A DNA stretch of 40,982 nucleotides from a virus: positions 39,949 through 80,930 of the IMG/VR virus record IMGVR_UViG_3300030085_003713; one strand, given 5' to 3'. Each line of letters begins with the position of its first letter. Within the stretch, counting starts at the first letter, position 1. The notes beneath the pieces are model-generated. The model did no database searches and had not been told where the DNA came from. It was given only the letters and a program-made list of their open reading frames with translations. The position numbers were made by a program, and so were the translations under genes. Below are positions 22,139 to 31,989 of the stretch, piece after piece.

Positions 22139-24066
22139 TGAAAAAATTTGTTATTAATTTAAAAGAACGTAGAGATAGAAAAGTTAGACTCAATACAGAG
22201 ATAGTACCTAAACTCGGTCATATAGAATTTATTGATGCATATAATGGCCGAACATATGATTGGTCTAGACGAGATAGTTCTTATTCACAAACTAAATTTA
22301 GAGGAGCTCCTGGCTGGAGAGATCCATTCACTGGTAGACATATCACTAAAGGTGAAATGGGTTGTTTTGCTTCTCATTTTGACGTATGGAAAAGAGTTGC
22401 TGAGTTAGGTGAACCTTGTATTATTTTTGAAGATGACATTGACATTGATTGGGATTTATGGGATGAGGACCACATCTATGAAACAATGATGAAAAAAGAA
22501 CAAGATATTAGTTTACTTCTATTAGGATATAATGAGAATGAACCTCAGCATATTATTAAGCATCCCGATTATGAAGATGTAATTATTCCTGCATATCCGT
22601 ATAATTCACATGCTTATGCAATTAGTCATTACTTTGTTCAATGGGCTTTAGCTTGTGGAATACACAAAGAAGTTGTACCTGCAGATGAATTTATCGCTGA
22701 TTGCGTTAGAAAATATCATAAAAATATTAGAGCTTTTGAAAAACAATGGGTAAAACAAGTACCTAGAAATATACTAAGTTCTAATGTAGAACCTACTTCA
22801 GATCAAGACTATCATATTGATTATAATATTCACGCAGTTACAGTTGGCACAGATGAAAGAAAAACATCTAAATTAATGACTAGTGCTACTGTAAATGGTA
22901 TTAATGTGATTAATTTAGGTTTAGGTAAAGAATGGACTGGCGGTGATATGGCTAAGCCAGGCGGTGGTATGAAAATTCGTTTATTGCGTGATTTTCTCAA
23001 AACCGTTAAGTCTCATGAGATAGTTGTATTTACAGATGCATATGATGTTTTTTATACAGCTAATTTAGATACAATTGCCCGTAGGTTCCTAGATTTTAGA
23101 GTAGATATTTTATTCGCTGCAGAAAAACATATATGGCCAGACGAATCATTAGCTGATAAATTTCCTGAACAGACAACTGAATATAGATTTTTAAATAGTG
23201 GAACTTTTGTCGGCAGAGCTGGTGCTATTAATGCAATACTTTGCAAAGAGTTAGAAGATACTGATGATGATCAATTATATTATCAAAACAGGTTCCTAGA
23301 TAATGAAATAGATCCAAGTCAAGTTACTGTTTCTATGGCATTAGATACTGAACAATATATTTTTACCACATATGATGAGCAAACAGTTGTAAATGGAAAA
23401 CAAGTTTATAATCCTAAAACTAAATGCTATGGTTGCATATATCACGGAAATGGTGGAGAAGAAGCAAAAAAAGATTTTGTATCTAAATATACAGAAATAT
23501 ATGGTGCTGATGGCTCTGTATTTTCAATAAACAATAATATGTCATTTGAAATTCTGGATAAAGATATGCTATTAATGGATTTTATGACTCAAGATCAATG
23601 CGATCAACTAATTGACATAGCAGATAATCACGGTGGATGGGCTCCTATGGAAGGAGATAAATTTCCGGCGTATGAGATAAGAATAAAAGAATTAGGTTTA
23701 TGGGATGATTTATTAAAAAAATGGAATAATGAAGTTGTTCCTACTGTTGAAAAGTATTGGTGGCCACTACAAATGTATGGATTGAGAGATGCATTTGTAA
23801 TGAGGTATTCTGTTGATACTCAAAAGAGTTTACCTATGCATAATGATGCAAGCTTAGTTACTGGTTCAGTTAAATTGAATAGTAACTATAAAGGAGCCTC
23901 TTTATCATTTCCACGGCAAAATATTAATAATGATGATATACCGAATGGAAAAATTATTCTATTCCCGGGCATGGTCACGCACGGGCATGAGTGTACTACA
24001 TTGACAGAAGGTCTAAAATATAGTTTTACTATATGGAGTAGCCGTTTTCCTGGGGACGAAAATTGA
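22138..24066 (+). CDS. PLOD-like collagen lysyl hydroxylase/glycosyltransferase (three-domain)
   Basis: 642 residues with three parts. Residues 1-215 are GT25-like (FVINLKERRDRK; KGEMGCFASHFDVW; FEDDI at 97-101). Residues 231-455 match the glycosyltransferase domain of procollagen lysyl hydroxylases: GLGKEWTGGD (261-270), FTDAYDV with D300 and D303 as metal ligands, AEKHIWP, FLNSGTFVG and H436 in YHGNGG, as D112, D115 and H253 of human LH3. Residues 470-640 are a lysyl/prolyl-hydroxylase domain: H568, D570 and H617 for iron and K627, ten residues after H617, where LH3 has R729; Lys is used here in prolyl hydroxylases. Known enzymes hydroxylate Lys in X-Lys-Gly and attach sugar; Mimivirus L230 is a viral precedent. 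The collagen-like fibres at 5902 and 7673 are the obvious substrates. Confidence 0.9.
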   Translation: MKKFVINLKERRDRKVRLNTEIVPKLGHIEFIDAYNGRTYDWSRRDSSYSQTKFRGAPGWRDPFTGRHITKGEMGCFASHFDVWKRVAELGEPCIIFEDDIDIDWDLWDEDHIYETMMKKEQDISLLLLGYNENEPQHIIKHPDYEDVIIPAYPYNSHAYAISHYFVQWALACGIHKEVVPADEFIADCVRKYHKNIRAFEKQWVKQVPRNILSSNVEPTSDQDYHIDYNIHAVTVGTDERKTSKLMTSATVNGINVINLGLGKEWTGGDMAKPGGGMKIRLLRDFLKTVKSHEIVVFTDAYDVFYTANLDTIARRFLDFRVDILFAAEKHIWPDESLADKFPEQTTEYRFLNSGTFVGRAGAINAILCKELEDTDDDQLYYQNRFLDNEIDPSQVTVSMALDTEQYIFTTYDEQTVVNGKQVYNPKTKCYGCIYHGNGGEEAKKDFVSKYTEIYGADGSVFSINNNMSFEILDKDMLLMDFMTQDQCDQLIDIADNHGGWAPMEGDKFPAYEIRIKELGLWDDLLKKWNNEVVPTVEKYWWPLQMYGLRDAFVMRYSVDTQKSLPMHNDASLVTGSVKLNSNYKGASLSFPRQNINNDDIPNGKIILFPGMVTHGHECTTLTEGLKYSFTIWSSRFPGDEN

Positions 24067-24074
24067 TATAAATA
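24067..24074 (+). promoter_or_regulatory. T4-type late promoter before gp13
   Basis: Exact TATAAATA immediately after the stop of the PLOD-like gene and 30 bases before the gp13 ATG at 24105. Confidence 0.8.
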
Positions 24075-24104
24075 GAGTAAAGTTTTATTCTATAGGAAAT
24101 CAAA

Positions 24105-24857
24105 ATGGCAAAACCTACAAACAGGGCGACGCTGATTGACTATTGCAAGCGTGCATTAGGAGATCCCGTCATAGAAATAAATGTTGACGAAGACCAACTA
24201 GACGATAGAGTAGATCAAGCTCTAGACTACTTCCAAGAGTTTCATTCAGATTCAATGTTACGTACTTATATAAAACATCAGTTAACAGCAACTGATGTGA
24301 CAAATAAGTATATAGCAATGCCTGCTAATGTTCTTCAAGTAAAGAGAGTTTTGCCATTTAATCTCTCTAGTCAAGGATCTAGCATGTTTGATGTTAAGTA
24401 TCAGCTCATGCTTCATGATATTACAAATATGACATCATTCCTTGGTGACGTTGGATATTTTAGTCAGATACAACAATATACACAATTGTTAGATATGACA
24501 TTAAATGGTCATCCACAACACGATTATTCATTTCATCAGCAACGGGTTTATATACACGGAGATTTTGAAGACGAAACATTAAAAGAAAATGAATATGTAG
24601 TAATAGAAGCTTTAGTAGCAATTGATACAAACACTCATACATCTGTATGGAATGATAAATTTTTAAAAGCTTATGCTACGCAATTAATTAAACAACAATG
24701 GGGAGCAAACCTGATAAAGTTTTCTGGCATGCAACTTCCAGGAGGCGTCACAATGAACGGTGATGCAATTTACGAGCAAGCAACTCAAGAAATTATGAGA
24801 TTGCAAGAGGAAGTAAGACTAGAACACGAAGACCCAGTATCATTTTTCATAGGATAG
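24105..24857 (+). CDS. 13: Neck protein gp13 (T4-like)
   Basis: 250 residues. The N-terminus MAKPTNRATLIDYCKRALGD and the following VIEINVDEDQLDDRVDQALDYFQEF are the hallmark of gp13 of marine T4-like phages. In T4, gp13 and gp14 form the neck that closes the filled head and joins it to the tail. It is shorter than T4 gp13 (309). It follows a late promoter and precedes gp14 by four bases, the canonical order. Confidence 0.9.
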   Translation: MAKPTNRATLIDYCKRALGDPVIEINVDEDQLDDRVDQALDYFQEFHSDSMLRTYIKHQLTATDVTNKYIAMPANVLQVKRVLPFNLSSQGSSMFDVKYQLMLHDITNMTSFLGDVGYFSQIQQYTQLLDMTLNGHPQHDYSFHQQRVYIHGDFEDETLKENEYVVIEALVAIDTNTHTSVWNDKFLKAYATQLIKQQWGANLIKFSGMQLPGGVTMNGDAIYEQATQEIMRLQEEVRLEHEDPVSFFIG

Positions 24858-24861
24858 TAGC

Positions 24862-25458
24862 ATGGCACGAAACTTATATTTCAGCGCTGGTGCAAGGTCT
24901 GAACAAAACTTATATGAAGATTTAATCATAGAATCAATAAAGATTTATGGCCAAGATCTGTATTATCTTCCACGAGATTTAGTAAACGTGGATGATGTTT
25001 TTAGAGAAGACCCCACATCAAAATTTAATTCTAGTTACCAGATAGAAATGTATGTAGACAACGTTGATGGTTTCGACGGTGAAGGAGATTTATTTACAAA
25101 ATTTGGCGTTGAGATTCGTGATCAAGTTACTTTAACGGTTGCTAGACGTAGATGGGAAGAATCAGTTTTAAAATACGATAATGAAATTAAAGGTATTCGT
25201 CCTCTTGAGGGCGATTTAATATTTACTCCTTTTGCAAAAAAGATGTTTCAAATCATGCATGTTGAGCATGAACAGCCTTTTTATCAGTTGAATAATTTAC
25301 CAGTATTTAAATTACGTTGTGAACTATTCGAATACAATGATGAGGATATCGACGTTGGAAATGAGGACATACAACAGTTTGAAGCTGATGCTGCATTTAG
25401 ATATGAATTAACATTGCAGCAAGGTATAACTGCCGCTACTAAAGTGGAGCTAGCATAA
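24862..25458 (+). CDS. 14: Neck protein gp14 (T4-like)
   Basis: 198 residues, beginning MARNLYFSAGARSEQNLYEDLI, with the YGQDLYYLPRDLVNVDDVF segment typical of gp14. It completes the neck with gp13. Its stop shares a base with the next ATG (TAATG), so the giant surface protein that follows is translationally coupled to the neck. It is shorter than T4 gp14 (256), like other marine homologues. Confidence 0.9.
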   Translation: MARNLYFSAGARSEQNLYEDLIIESIKIYGQDLYYLPRDLVNVDDVFREDPTSKFNSSYQIEMYVDNVDGFDGEGDLFTKFGVEIRDQVTLTVARRRWEESVLKYDNEIKGIRPLEGDLIFTPFAKKMFQIMHVEHEQPFYQLNNLPVFKLRCELFEYNDEDIDVGNEDIQQFEADAAFRYELTLQQGITAATKVELA

Positions 25459-28400
25459 TGACTCATAGATGGAAAAGATTTAGACGAGTCACAGTACTTG
25501 ATCCTGGCACAAATTATGAAACAACTCCTACGGTTACAGTAGATAATCCGTCTGCACCTAGACTTCCAGCCGTTGGTACAGCATCAATTGATAGTAGTGC
25601 CGGTAAAGTAAGTGGAGTAGTCGTCGATAGTGGAGGTACGTATTATGATGCGGCTCCAGCTGTAACTATTGCTGCTCCGAGTGGTGAGGGAACAACTGCA
25701 ACTGGAACTGCAACAATTAGTGCTGGAGAAGTCACAGGAGTATCGATTACTGATTCAGGTTCTGGTTATACGAGTGCACCTGCCGTAACAATAGCTTCTT
25801 CAACTGGAGAGCCTTCTAATTTTAAAGCTCAGGTCAGCGTGACTATGGGAACAGGAGATGCGGCAGGAACAATAGCTTCAGTTAACGTGACTGATAGTGG
25901 GAACTTTTATGATTCTGACAATCCGCCATCTGTAACTATATCAGCTCCTGTAGCAGAAAAAAATTATACAGTTGGTGAAGAAGTTACACTTGATGCACAA
26001 TCAGATGGTACTATAGTATCTGGCGAAGTTGCTGATTGGGATCCTACTACTAGCACACTAGGAGTCATGCATGTTTCAAATAATAAAGGAACATTCACCG
26101 AACCTGGAAGTGGCGGATTTATTACTGGTACAGATTCAAAAGCTAAAGCTAAAGTTACTAAAGTTGTTGTACCAGATACAGTAGAAAACCAAGCTGATGA
26201 GTTTGAAACAACAGCAACAGATTTCTTAGATTTTTCTGAATCAAATCCATTCGGAGATCCACCACAAATTCCAGTAGTTTCTACTACTCCAACAAGTATT
26301 ATTGTTAAAGGTAATATTAGTGATCCATCATTTGCTTATCCTAGAACATATAAAATTACAGCCAACGGTACCTCATATACATTTGAGGCAGACGCTACTT
26401 CAGGAGGTAATTTTTATGAGGGTATTAGAGGTCTGGAGATAGATGGTTTAGAAATAGGTATTCATACAACAACTGGTATTAATCAGCCTAATGGGACCTT
26501 AGCTACAAACGCTGTTATGATTACATATACAGCACAAAATGCGAATGACACAACTTTGACACTTTCTGGTGATGGTTTTCTGCATATAGGAATAGAACAA
26601 AGAACTTATAACTTAGATACTACAACATCTGTTGTTGCTTCAGGTGATAGTGCGGCAACAAGATTTGGAGAGAGTGCATTTGTAAATCCAACTAGCGCAG
26701 AAGAATATGCACAAGAAGTTGCTAGATCAAGTACATCAATGGTATGGGATAGTGATGCAAGTAACTTTGGTATGAGTAATATTCAGTTTGTTAAAAATTA
26801 TAATATACCAAGTCCAGATGCAGATGGAATAGGAGTACAACCAAGTGGTATTATATTCGGTGATAATGGCCGACGTATATACTATGGTAATGTAGGCACG
26901 TCAACTAATTCTGCTAAAATATATTCACGTCGTATGACAACTGCTTACGATGTATCTACAATTACTACTGAAACTGAAACAATAGCTAATTTAAATAATG
27001 ATTTAGGAAAATCTCTAGTATCAACTAGTGACCCAACTGTATTTGATCGTGGCGAAAGAGTTACAGCATTTACATTTAATCCAGATGGTACAAAAATGTG
27101 GGCTGTTGAAAATGAAAATGATGCCATAGCTCAATACAATTTATCTACTGCATGGGATATTTCTACAGCAACTTTTGATAAAGGTGCGATAAGTCGTTCA
27201 GTAGGAGGTTATCAGGCAAATACTGGATTCACACAAAGAACAGGTTGGCCTGGTGGAAATAACTATACTATGGATTGGTACGATAGTGGTAGAAAACTTG
27301 CTTTAACTAAGCTAGGTTATAAAGGTCAAATAAACGTAGCATCTTTTTCAAGTGCATATGATATTGGCTCATATGCAAGTGATACTGATTACTATAACGG
27401 TATACCACTTACACCAGCAAATTCATACGGAAATGCACCTTTAATACCGAGATTCGAATATAAACTTGCATTTCAACAAGGTTCTCAATTTAACCATGAT
27501 GGTACAAGAAGATATTTTCTTCATAAAACATTCTCAGACTCAGACTATGATAGCTCATCAAGTGGAGTTGGTAATGGACTAAATGGTTGGAGAACATCTC
27601 TTATTAGAACAGATTTATCGTCTCCATATGATTTAGCTTCGATGACTTTTCATAGTCAAATAGAATTAACTAATAGAGGAAATGCAGGCGCTCCAACAGA
27701 GATGACACATTCAGGTGCATTTGCTTTCCATCCAGATGGTACAAAAATAATCGTAGCCGTTGATAATATGCAAAATGCTCCAACTGAGTCTCCATGGACA
27801 GGAAGTGCACCAACTTTTATAGAATTTTCTGGTGTAGCTGATAGTGCTGGTATGGCAGTAATTACGAGACCAGATCTAAGTGTCAAACCGTTTGTTGCGG
27901 CTGATAGTGATGATGCATGGGCAGAACCTTATTTAACTAATAGTTCTCTAACGGCTTACAGAGATCTTATAGATGCAAGTAGTCCTCATTATTTCACATT
28001 AGCAAGTGGTGGACAAGCATTAAATGATAGTGCATTAACGCATTCAGGATCAAGTAGATTTAGAGTTTCAACTAATGATGGTATAATAACAGGTGGTACA
28101 CACCCAACCACTCTATTCGGCGGCGATACATCAGTTAACTTTAATAATGAAATAGTTGGTGATGCATCGTGGACATCGAGTATGAGTAGCGTATACTGGG
28201 AGATGAATTTAGGTCATGCGGTTGCTATAACAGACAAGTTTATTCTAGCAGGTATTCCATCATTTTCATATGGAAGACAAGGTGGAATGGTGCTATGGAA
28301 AAACGAGCTAGGTAAAACTCCTACTCAAAATTTTATTGCACAAACAGCCATGAACCATAATATCTTTTTGAACACAGGTACAACTGGCTTTGGTGATGAC

Positions 28401-29729
28401 TGGACGCCAGCAAGGAGTGGAAGCGGAGAACACTTCGGCGTAGTTGTTGCTGCTAGTGGTAGTTGGATAGGTGGTTCAGCACCTTATTGGGATGCTGATT
28501 CAGATGAAGGATCTAGTAATTTTAAAAATTATGGTGCTGTTTGGGTAAAAGATTTAACAGGTGTAGATTCCGCCGGCGTATTCCCAGGATGGAATGATTC
28601 CGCCGGGAATGGTACTGGACGTGGATATGTATTACGTACTCCAGATCCATGGCAACAAGATGCATTTTTTGGTGAAACACTTATATTAGACTCTGATTTT
28701 AACAGAATATTAGTTGGTGAACCAGGTAAAAATTATTCTGTTAATTCTGTAAATTATACTAATTTAGGTAGAGTTCATGTATATGCATTAGGTACTGGTG
28801 CTTATGAAAGATCTATTGACCATCCATTCCCAGAACGTGGTGGAAGAGAGTTTGGTCGAAGAACAGCTATGAGCGGTGATTATATTGCAGTTGGAGATCA
28901 GGATTATACAGATAGTGGTAGTTCAACAAGTAATGATGGAGCCGTACATATCTTTAAAGCAACTGATGGTAGCTATTTAAGAACTATTAAACCAGATACT
29001 CCAAGTGTAAACAATACAAAATTTGGTATTGATTTAGCAATGGAAGGTAATAAAATTAGCGTTCTAACAGATGACGGTGATTTTTATATGTTTAATGTAG
29101 ATGGAACTAAAAAGGCTGGTCCATTCGGAGATCCACGTGGTACAGTATCGACTGATGAGGGTAATAGAACACCTAAATTTATGGGTGTAAAAATGTCTGG
29201 TAACATAGCAGCTATTATCACAAATGATGGTTCTACTAATGAAGTTTATCCTAATATGGGAGATGACTCTGATGGTAATAAAGTTAAGAGAATTTGGTAT
29301 CACGACACTAACAATTTAAATGAAGGTATTACAACCGCAGTATCACATAGAGTAAGAGCTTCTACGAATACTCATATTAACTGGGGTAATACAAATAGAG
29401 GTGGACCAGGAGGTTTATTTAGTACTAGCTCACCTACAAACGATTTTTATCAGTATGGCTTTGATATACATGGTTATCAAACTATTGTTGGTGCGCCATA
29501 TCAAAGTGACGCTAATGCTACAACAACTGATAAAAAAGGTGTTGGTAGGCTTTATCTTTACGGAGACAGCACAGGAAGTGATTACGTATTAGGAAGTGAA
29601 GCTTGGCAAACATCTGATAATAGATCACCACTAACATCTACCGCTTATACAGTTTCTGTTGGTACAGGACCGTTATTTGGACAAGCTGGAACTGAAGGTA
29701 ACGTATTTTATTTAGAGGAGTCAGCATAA
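25458..29729 (+). CDS. Giant virion surface protein with repeat and beta-propeller-like domains
   Basis: 1423 residues, inserted between gp14 and gp15. Residues 10-165 hold four copies of a DSGxxYxxAPxVTI repeat. A beta-rich region follows (about 240-460). Residues 465-800 have propeller-like units marked by FNPDGTKMWAV (about 541), FNHDGTRRYF (678) and FHPDGTKIIVAV (758), with linking phrases such as LSTAWDIST. The rest (about 900-1400) is FG-GAP-like (SGDYIAVGDQDY, GSYLRTIKP). These modules are common in phage adhesins and decoration proteins. No enzyme motif is visible. It is coupled to gp14 upstream and to another adhesin downstream (TAATG), suggesting neck whiskers or a head-tail collar fibre. 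The function is inferred. Confidence 0.82.
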   Translation: MTHRWKRFRRVTVLDPGTNYETTPTVTVDNPSAPRLPAVGTASIDSSAGKVSGVVVDSGGTYYDAAPAVTIAAPSGEGTTATGTATISAGEVTGVSITDSGSGYTSAPAVTIASSTGEPSNFKAQVSVTMGTGDAAGTIASVNVTDSGNFYDSDNPPSVTISAPVAEKNYTVGEEVTLDAQSDGTIVSGEVADWDPTTSTLGVMHVSNNKGTFTEPGSGGFITGTDSKAKAKVTKVVVPDTVENQADEFETTATDFLDFSESNPFGDPPQIPVVSTTPTSIIVKGNISDPSFAYPRTYKITANGTSYTFEADATSGGNFYEGIRGLEIDGLEIGIHTTTGINQPNGTLATNAVMITYTAQNANDTTLTLSGDGFLHIGIEQRTYNLDTTTSVVASGDSAATRFGESAFVNPTSAEEYAQEVARSSTSMVWDSDASNFGMSNIQFVKNYNIPSPDADGIGVQPSGIIFGDNGRRIYYGNVGTSTNSAKIYSRRMTTAYDVSTITTETETIANLNNDLGKSLVSTSDPTVFDRGERVTAFTFNPDGTKMWAVENENDAIAQYNLSTAWDISTATFDKGAISRSVGGYQANTGFTQRTGWPGGNNYTMDWYDSGRKLALTKLGYKGQINVASFSSAYDIGSYASDTDYYNGIPLTPANSYGNAPLIPRFEYKLAFQQGSQFNHDGTRRYFLHKTFSDSDYDSSSSGVGNGLNGWRTSLIRTDLSSPYDLASMTFHSQIELTNRGNAGAPTEMTHSGAFAFHPDGTKIIVAVDNMQNAPTESPWTGSAPTFIEFSGVADSAGMAVITRPDLSVKPFVAADSDDAWAEPYLTNSSLTAYRDLIDASSPHYFTLASGGQALNDSALTHSGSSRFRVSTNDGIITGGTHPTTLFGGDTSVNFNNEIVGDASWTSSMSSVYWEMNLGHAVAITDKFILAGIPSFSYGRQGGMVLWKNELGKTPTQNFIAQTAMNHNIFLNTGTTGFGDDWTPARSGSGEHFGVVVAASGSWIGGSAPYWDADSDEGSSNFKNYGAVWVKDLTGVDSAGVFPGWNDSAGNGTGRGYVLRTPDPWQQDAFFGETLILDSDFNRILVGEPGKNYSVNSVNYTNLGRVHVYALGTGAYERSIDHPFPERGGREFGRRTAMSGDYIAVGDQDYTDSGSSTSNDGAVHIFKATDGSYLRTIKPDTPSVNNTKFGIDLAMEGNKISVLTDDGDFYMFNVDGTKKAGPFGDPRGTVSTDEGNRTPKFMGVKMSGNIAAIITNDGSTNEVYPNMGDDSDGNKVKRIWYHDTNNLNEGITTAVSHRVRASTNTHINWGNTNRGGPGGLFSTSSPTNDFYQYGFDIHGYQTIVGAPYQSDANATTTDKKGVGRLYLYGDSTGSDYVLGSEAWQTSDNRSPLTSTAYTVSVGTGPLFGQAGTEGNVFYLEESA

Positions 29730-31186
29730 TGGCAGTATATAGACCAAAATTAAATATGACGGCTGGCCAAACCTATACATTTGATGTTAGTCATACAAGT
29801 AATGCTACTCATCCTTTTAGGTTTACATCTGATAGTGGATCTACAGAATATACAACAGGAGTTATTGTAAACGGTACACACGGACAAGCTGGTGCTACTG
29901 TTTCATTTACGCCTAATGCTGATGGGCCATCGGTATTGCATTATTATTGTACAGCTCATGGATTAGGAATGGGCAATAAAATAGAAGTTAGTGGACTTAA
30001 TGTATTCCAAAAACAATATACTATGGCTAATCCAAATGCATATGGTACTCCTGCTAACGATACATTTGGCCTACCAGTATCGGTCAGTAATACACATTTT
30101 ATTGTTGGTGCTTATCAAGAAGATGATAATTCAGGAGCTCCTGGCGAACCATATCCAGGTTCTGGTTCTGGTAAAGCATACATTTATAATAATTCTAATG
30201 GTAATTTGCTTTATACATTAAATAACCCAAATCAGTATAGTACAAGTTCATTTGATCATTTTGGAAGTTCAGTTGGACTTAGTAGCCTATATGCAGTTGT
30301 TGGTGCATATAGAGATCAAAACACATCTCAGTATAAACCTGGTTCAGCATATATCTTTAACTTATCTGATGGAACTAAAAAACATACACTAGTTAATCCA
30401 TCAGCAAATAGTAATACTTATCTAAATGTTGAACAAAAATTCGGTCATGCAGTAGATATAAACAATACATATGCTCTTGTTAGTGCGATTGGCCAAGCCG
30501 GTGGAAAAGCATATGTATTCAACACGTCAAATGGATCAGTGGCTTATACATTAGACAATCCAAATGCATATGGTACAGCTACAGGCGATGAGTTTGGTAA
30601 ATCTGTTTCTATGAGCGATACATACGCTATTATAGGTGCACCGAGTGAAGGTGATGCTGGTGGTAATCAATCAGGAAAAGCATATGTTTATACTATATCA
30701 CCTAGCTTTTCACAGACATATACTTTAAACAATCCTAATCCTGATAATTCTGCTGCAAGTGATATGTTTGGAATAGCCGTAGGAGTTAGCAATACACACG
30801 CTATTGTATCTTCAACATACGAAGACGATTCTGATGGCACTAATGATGATGGTAAGGCATATATCTATGATTTATCTGATGGATCATTATTACACACTTT
30901 AAATAATCCTGGAACAGGTACTCAGTTTGGTTATGAGGTAGACATAGATAGTAATTACGCCGTAGTAAGTTCTATTTACGAAAACAATAGTGGTGCAGCC
31001 TATGTCTTTAAAGTATCAGATGGATCGTTAGTTCAAACTTTATCAAATCCAAGTGGTCAAAGTAGTTCATATTTTGGTTACGGAGCATCTATAGGTGGTG
31101 GAAAAATTGGTGTTGGAGCTCCTTATTATGATGATTCTGCTGGTAATACATCAGCAGGTATAGCATATCTTTATTCATCATCGTGA
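29729..31186 (+). CDS. Virion surface protein: cupredoxin-like domain plus FG-GAP-like propeller
   Basis: 485 residues. Residues 1-88 form a cupredoxin-like domain with H28, C74, H77 and M81, the same C-x2-H-x3-M pattern as in the collagen-like fibre at 5902. Residues 92-485 are about seven repeats of the type FGxxV, ALVGAY, GSAYIFNLSDGT, LVNP, characteristic of integrin-like FG-GAP propellers. It starts within the stop of the 1423-residue protein and is followed by a late promoter for gp15, so it belongs to the neck-adhesin insertion. A receptor- or glycan-binding role is likely; metal binding is untested. Confidence 0.82.
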   Translation: MAVYRPKLNMTAGQTYTFDVSHTSNATHPFRFTSDSGSTEYTTGVIVNGTHGQAGATVSFTPNADGPSVLHYYCTAHGLGMGNKIEVSGLNVFQKQYTMANPNAYGTPANDTFGLPVSVSNTHFIVGAYQEDDNSGAPGEPYPGSGSGKAYIYNNSNGNLLYTLNNPNQYSTSSFDHFGSSVGLSSLYAVVGAYRDQNTSQYKPGSAYIFNLSDGTKKHTLVNPSANSNTYLNVEQKFGHAVDINNTYALVSAIGQAGGKAYVFNTSNGSVAYTLDNPNAYGTATGDEFGKSVSMSDTYAIIGAPSEGDAGGNQSGKAYVYTISPSFSQTYTLNNPNPDNSAASDMFGIAVGVSNTHAIVSSTYEDDSDGTNDDGKAYIYDLSDGSLLHTLNNPGTGTQFGYEVDIDSNYAVVSSIYENNSGAAYVFKVSDGSLVQTLSNPSGQSSSYFGYGASIGGGKIGVGAPYYDDSAGNTSAGIAYLYSSS

Positions 31187-31188
31187 TC

Positions 31189-31196
31189 TATAAATA
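31189..31196 (+). promoter_or_regulatory. T4-type late promoter before gp15
   Basis: Exact TATAAATA just after the adhesin stop, 21 bases before the gp15 ATG at 31218. Confidence 0.8.
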
Positions 31197-31217
31197 GTAT
31201 AAACAATAGGATAACAA

Positions 31218-31982
31218 ATGTTTGGTACATATTTTTACCATCAAAAAATAAGAAAATCAGTAGCCGCGTTTGGTTCACTGTTTACAAAGTTGCATGTAAT
31301 TCGTAAAGATGCGGCTGGTAATGTAATTAGTACCATTAAAGTTCCGCTTGCTTATGCTCCACGATCAAAATATATTGAGCGTATACAAGGTATATCTGAT
31401 ATACAAAGAGATGAATCAATTGCTCTTAAACTTCCTCGTATGTCTTTTGAAATGACATCATTGATATATGATGAATTTAGACAGTTACCTAAACGTAATT
31501 TACAAGTTATAGGAACAACTGATAATAGTAATGAGAAAAGAACCAAGATGACACCTCAGGTTCCGTATAATGTTACATTCTCATTAAGTATTTACGCTGC
31601 TGCTCAAGACGATGCGTTACAAATTGTAGAACAAATTTTACCGTTCTTTACGCCACAATATTCTTTAACCATGAAACCATTTGCAACTGATTATCCAATA
31701 GTTGTTGAGGACATGCCTATTACTCTGCAATCAGTAGCTTATCTTGCTGATTATGAAGGAGATTTAGGTTCGCGTAATATAATACAATACGTATTAGATT
31801 TTGAAATGAAAGTTTCTTTCACTGGCCCATTAGCAGACGGAGACATAATTAAGAAGTCAATTGTTGAGTATGAATTAGAACAAAATAAGAAAGATTTTAA
31901 AATCGAATATACACCTGATCCTCTTACTATTATAGCGGATTCAGATTATAATGTAAATATAACATATTTCGATAGTGCATAG
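31218..31982 (+). CDS. 15: Tail terminator / sheath stabiliser gp15 (T4-like)
   Basis: 254 residues. The start MFGTYFYHQKIRKSVAAFGSLF and the VEQILPFF segment (about 140-150) align with T4 gp15 (MFGYFYN and VEQILPYF). gp15 caps the tail tube and sheath and is the connector to the neck. It is slightly shorter than T4 gp15 (272). The gp16 start lies eight bases downstream. Confidence 0.9.
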   Translation: MFGTYFYHQKIRKSVAAFGSLFTKLHVIRKDAAGNVISTIKVPLAYAPRSKYIERIQGISDIQRDESIALKLPRMSFEMTSLIYDEFRQLPKRNLQVIGTTDNSNEKRTKMTPQVPYNVTFSLSIYAAAQDDALQIVEQILPFFTPQYSLTMKPFATDYPIVVEDMPITLQSVAYLADYEGDLGSRNIIQYVLDFEMKVSFTGPLADGDIIKKSIVEYELEQNKKDFKIEYTPDPLTIIADSDYNVNITYFDSA

Positions 31983-31989
31983 GTGTAAT

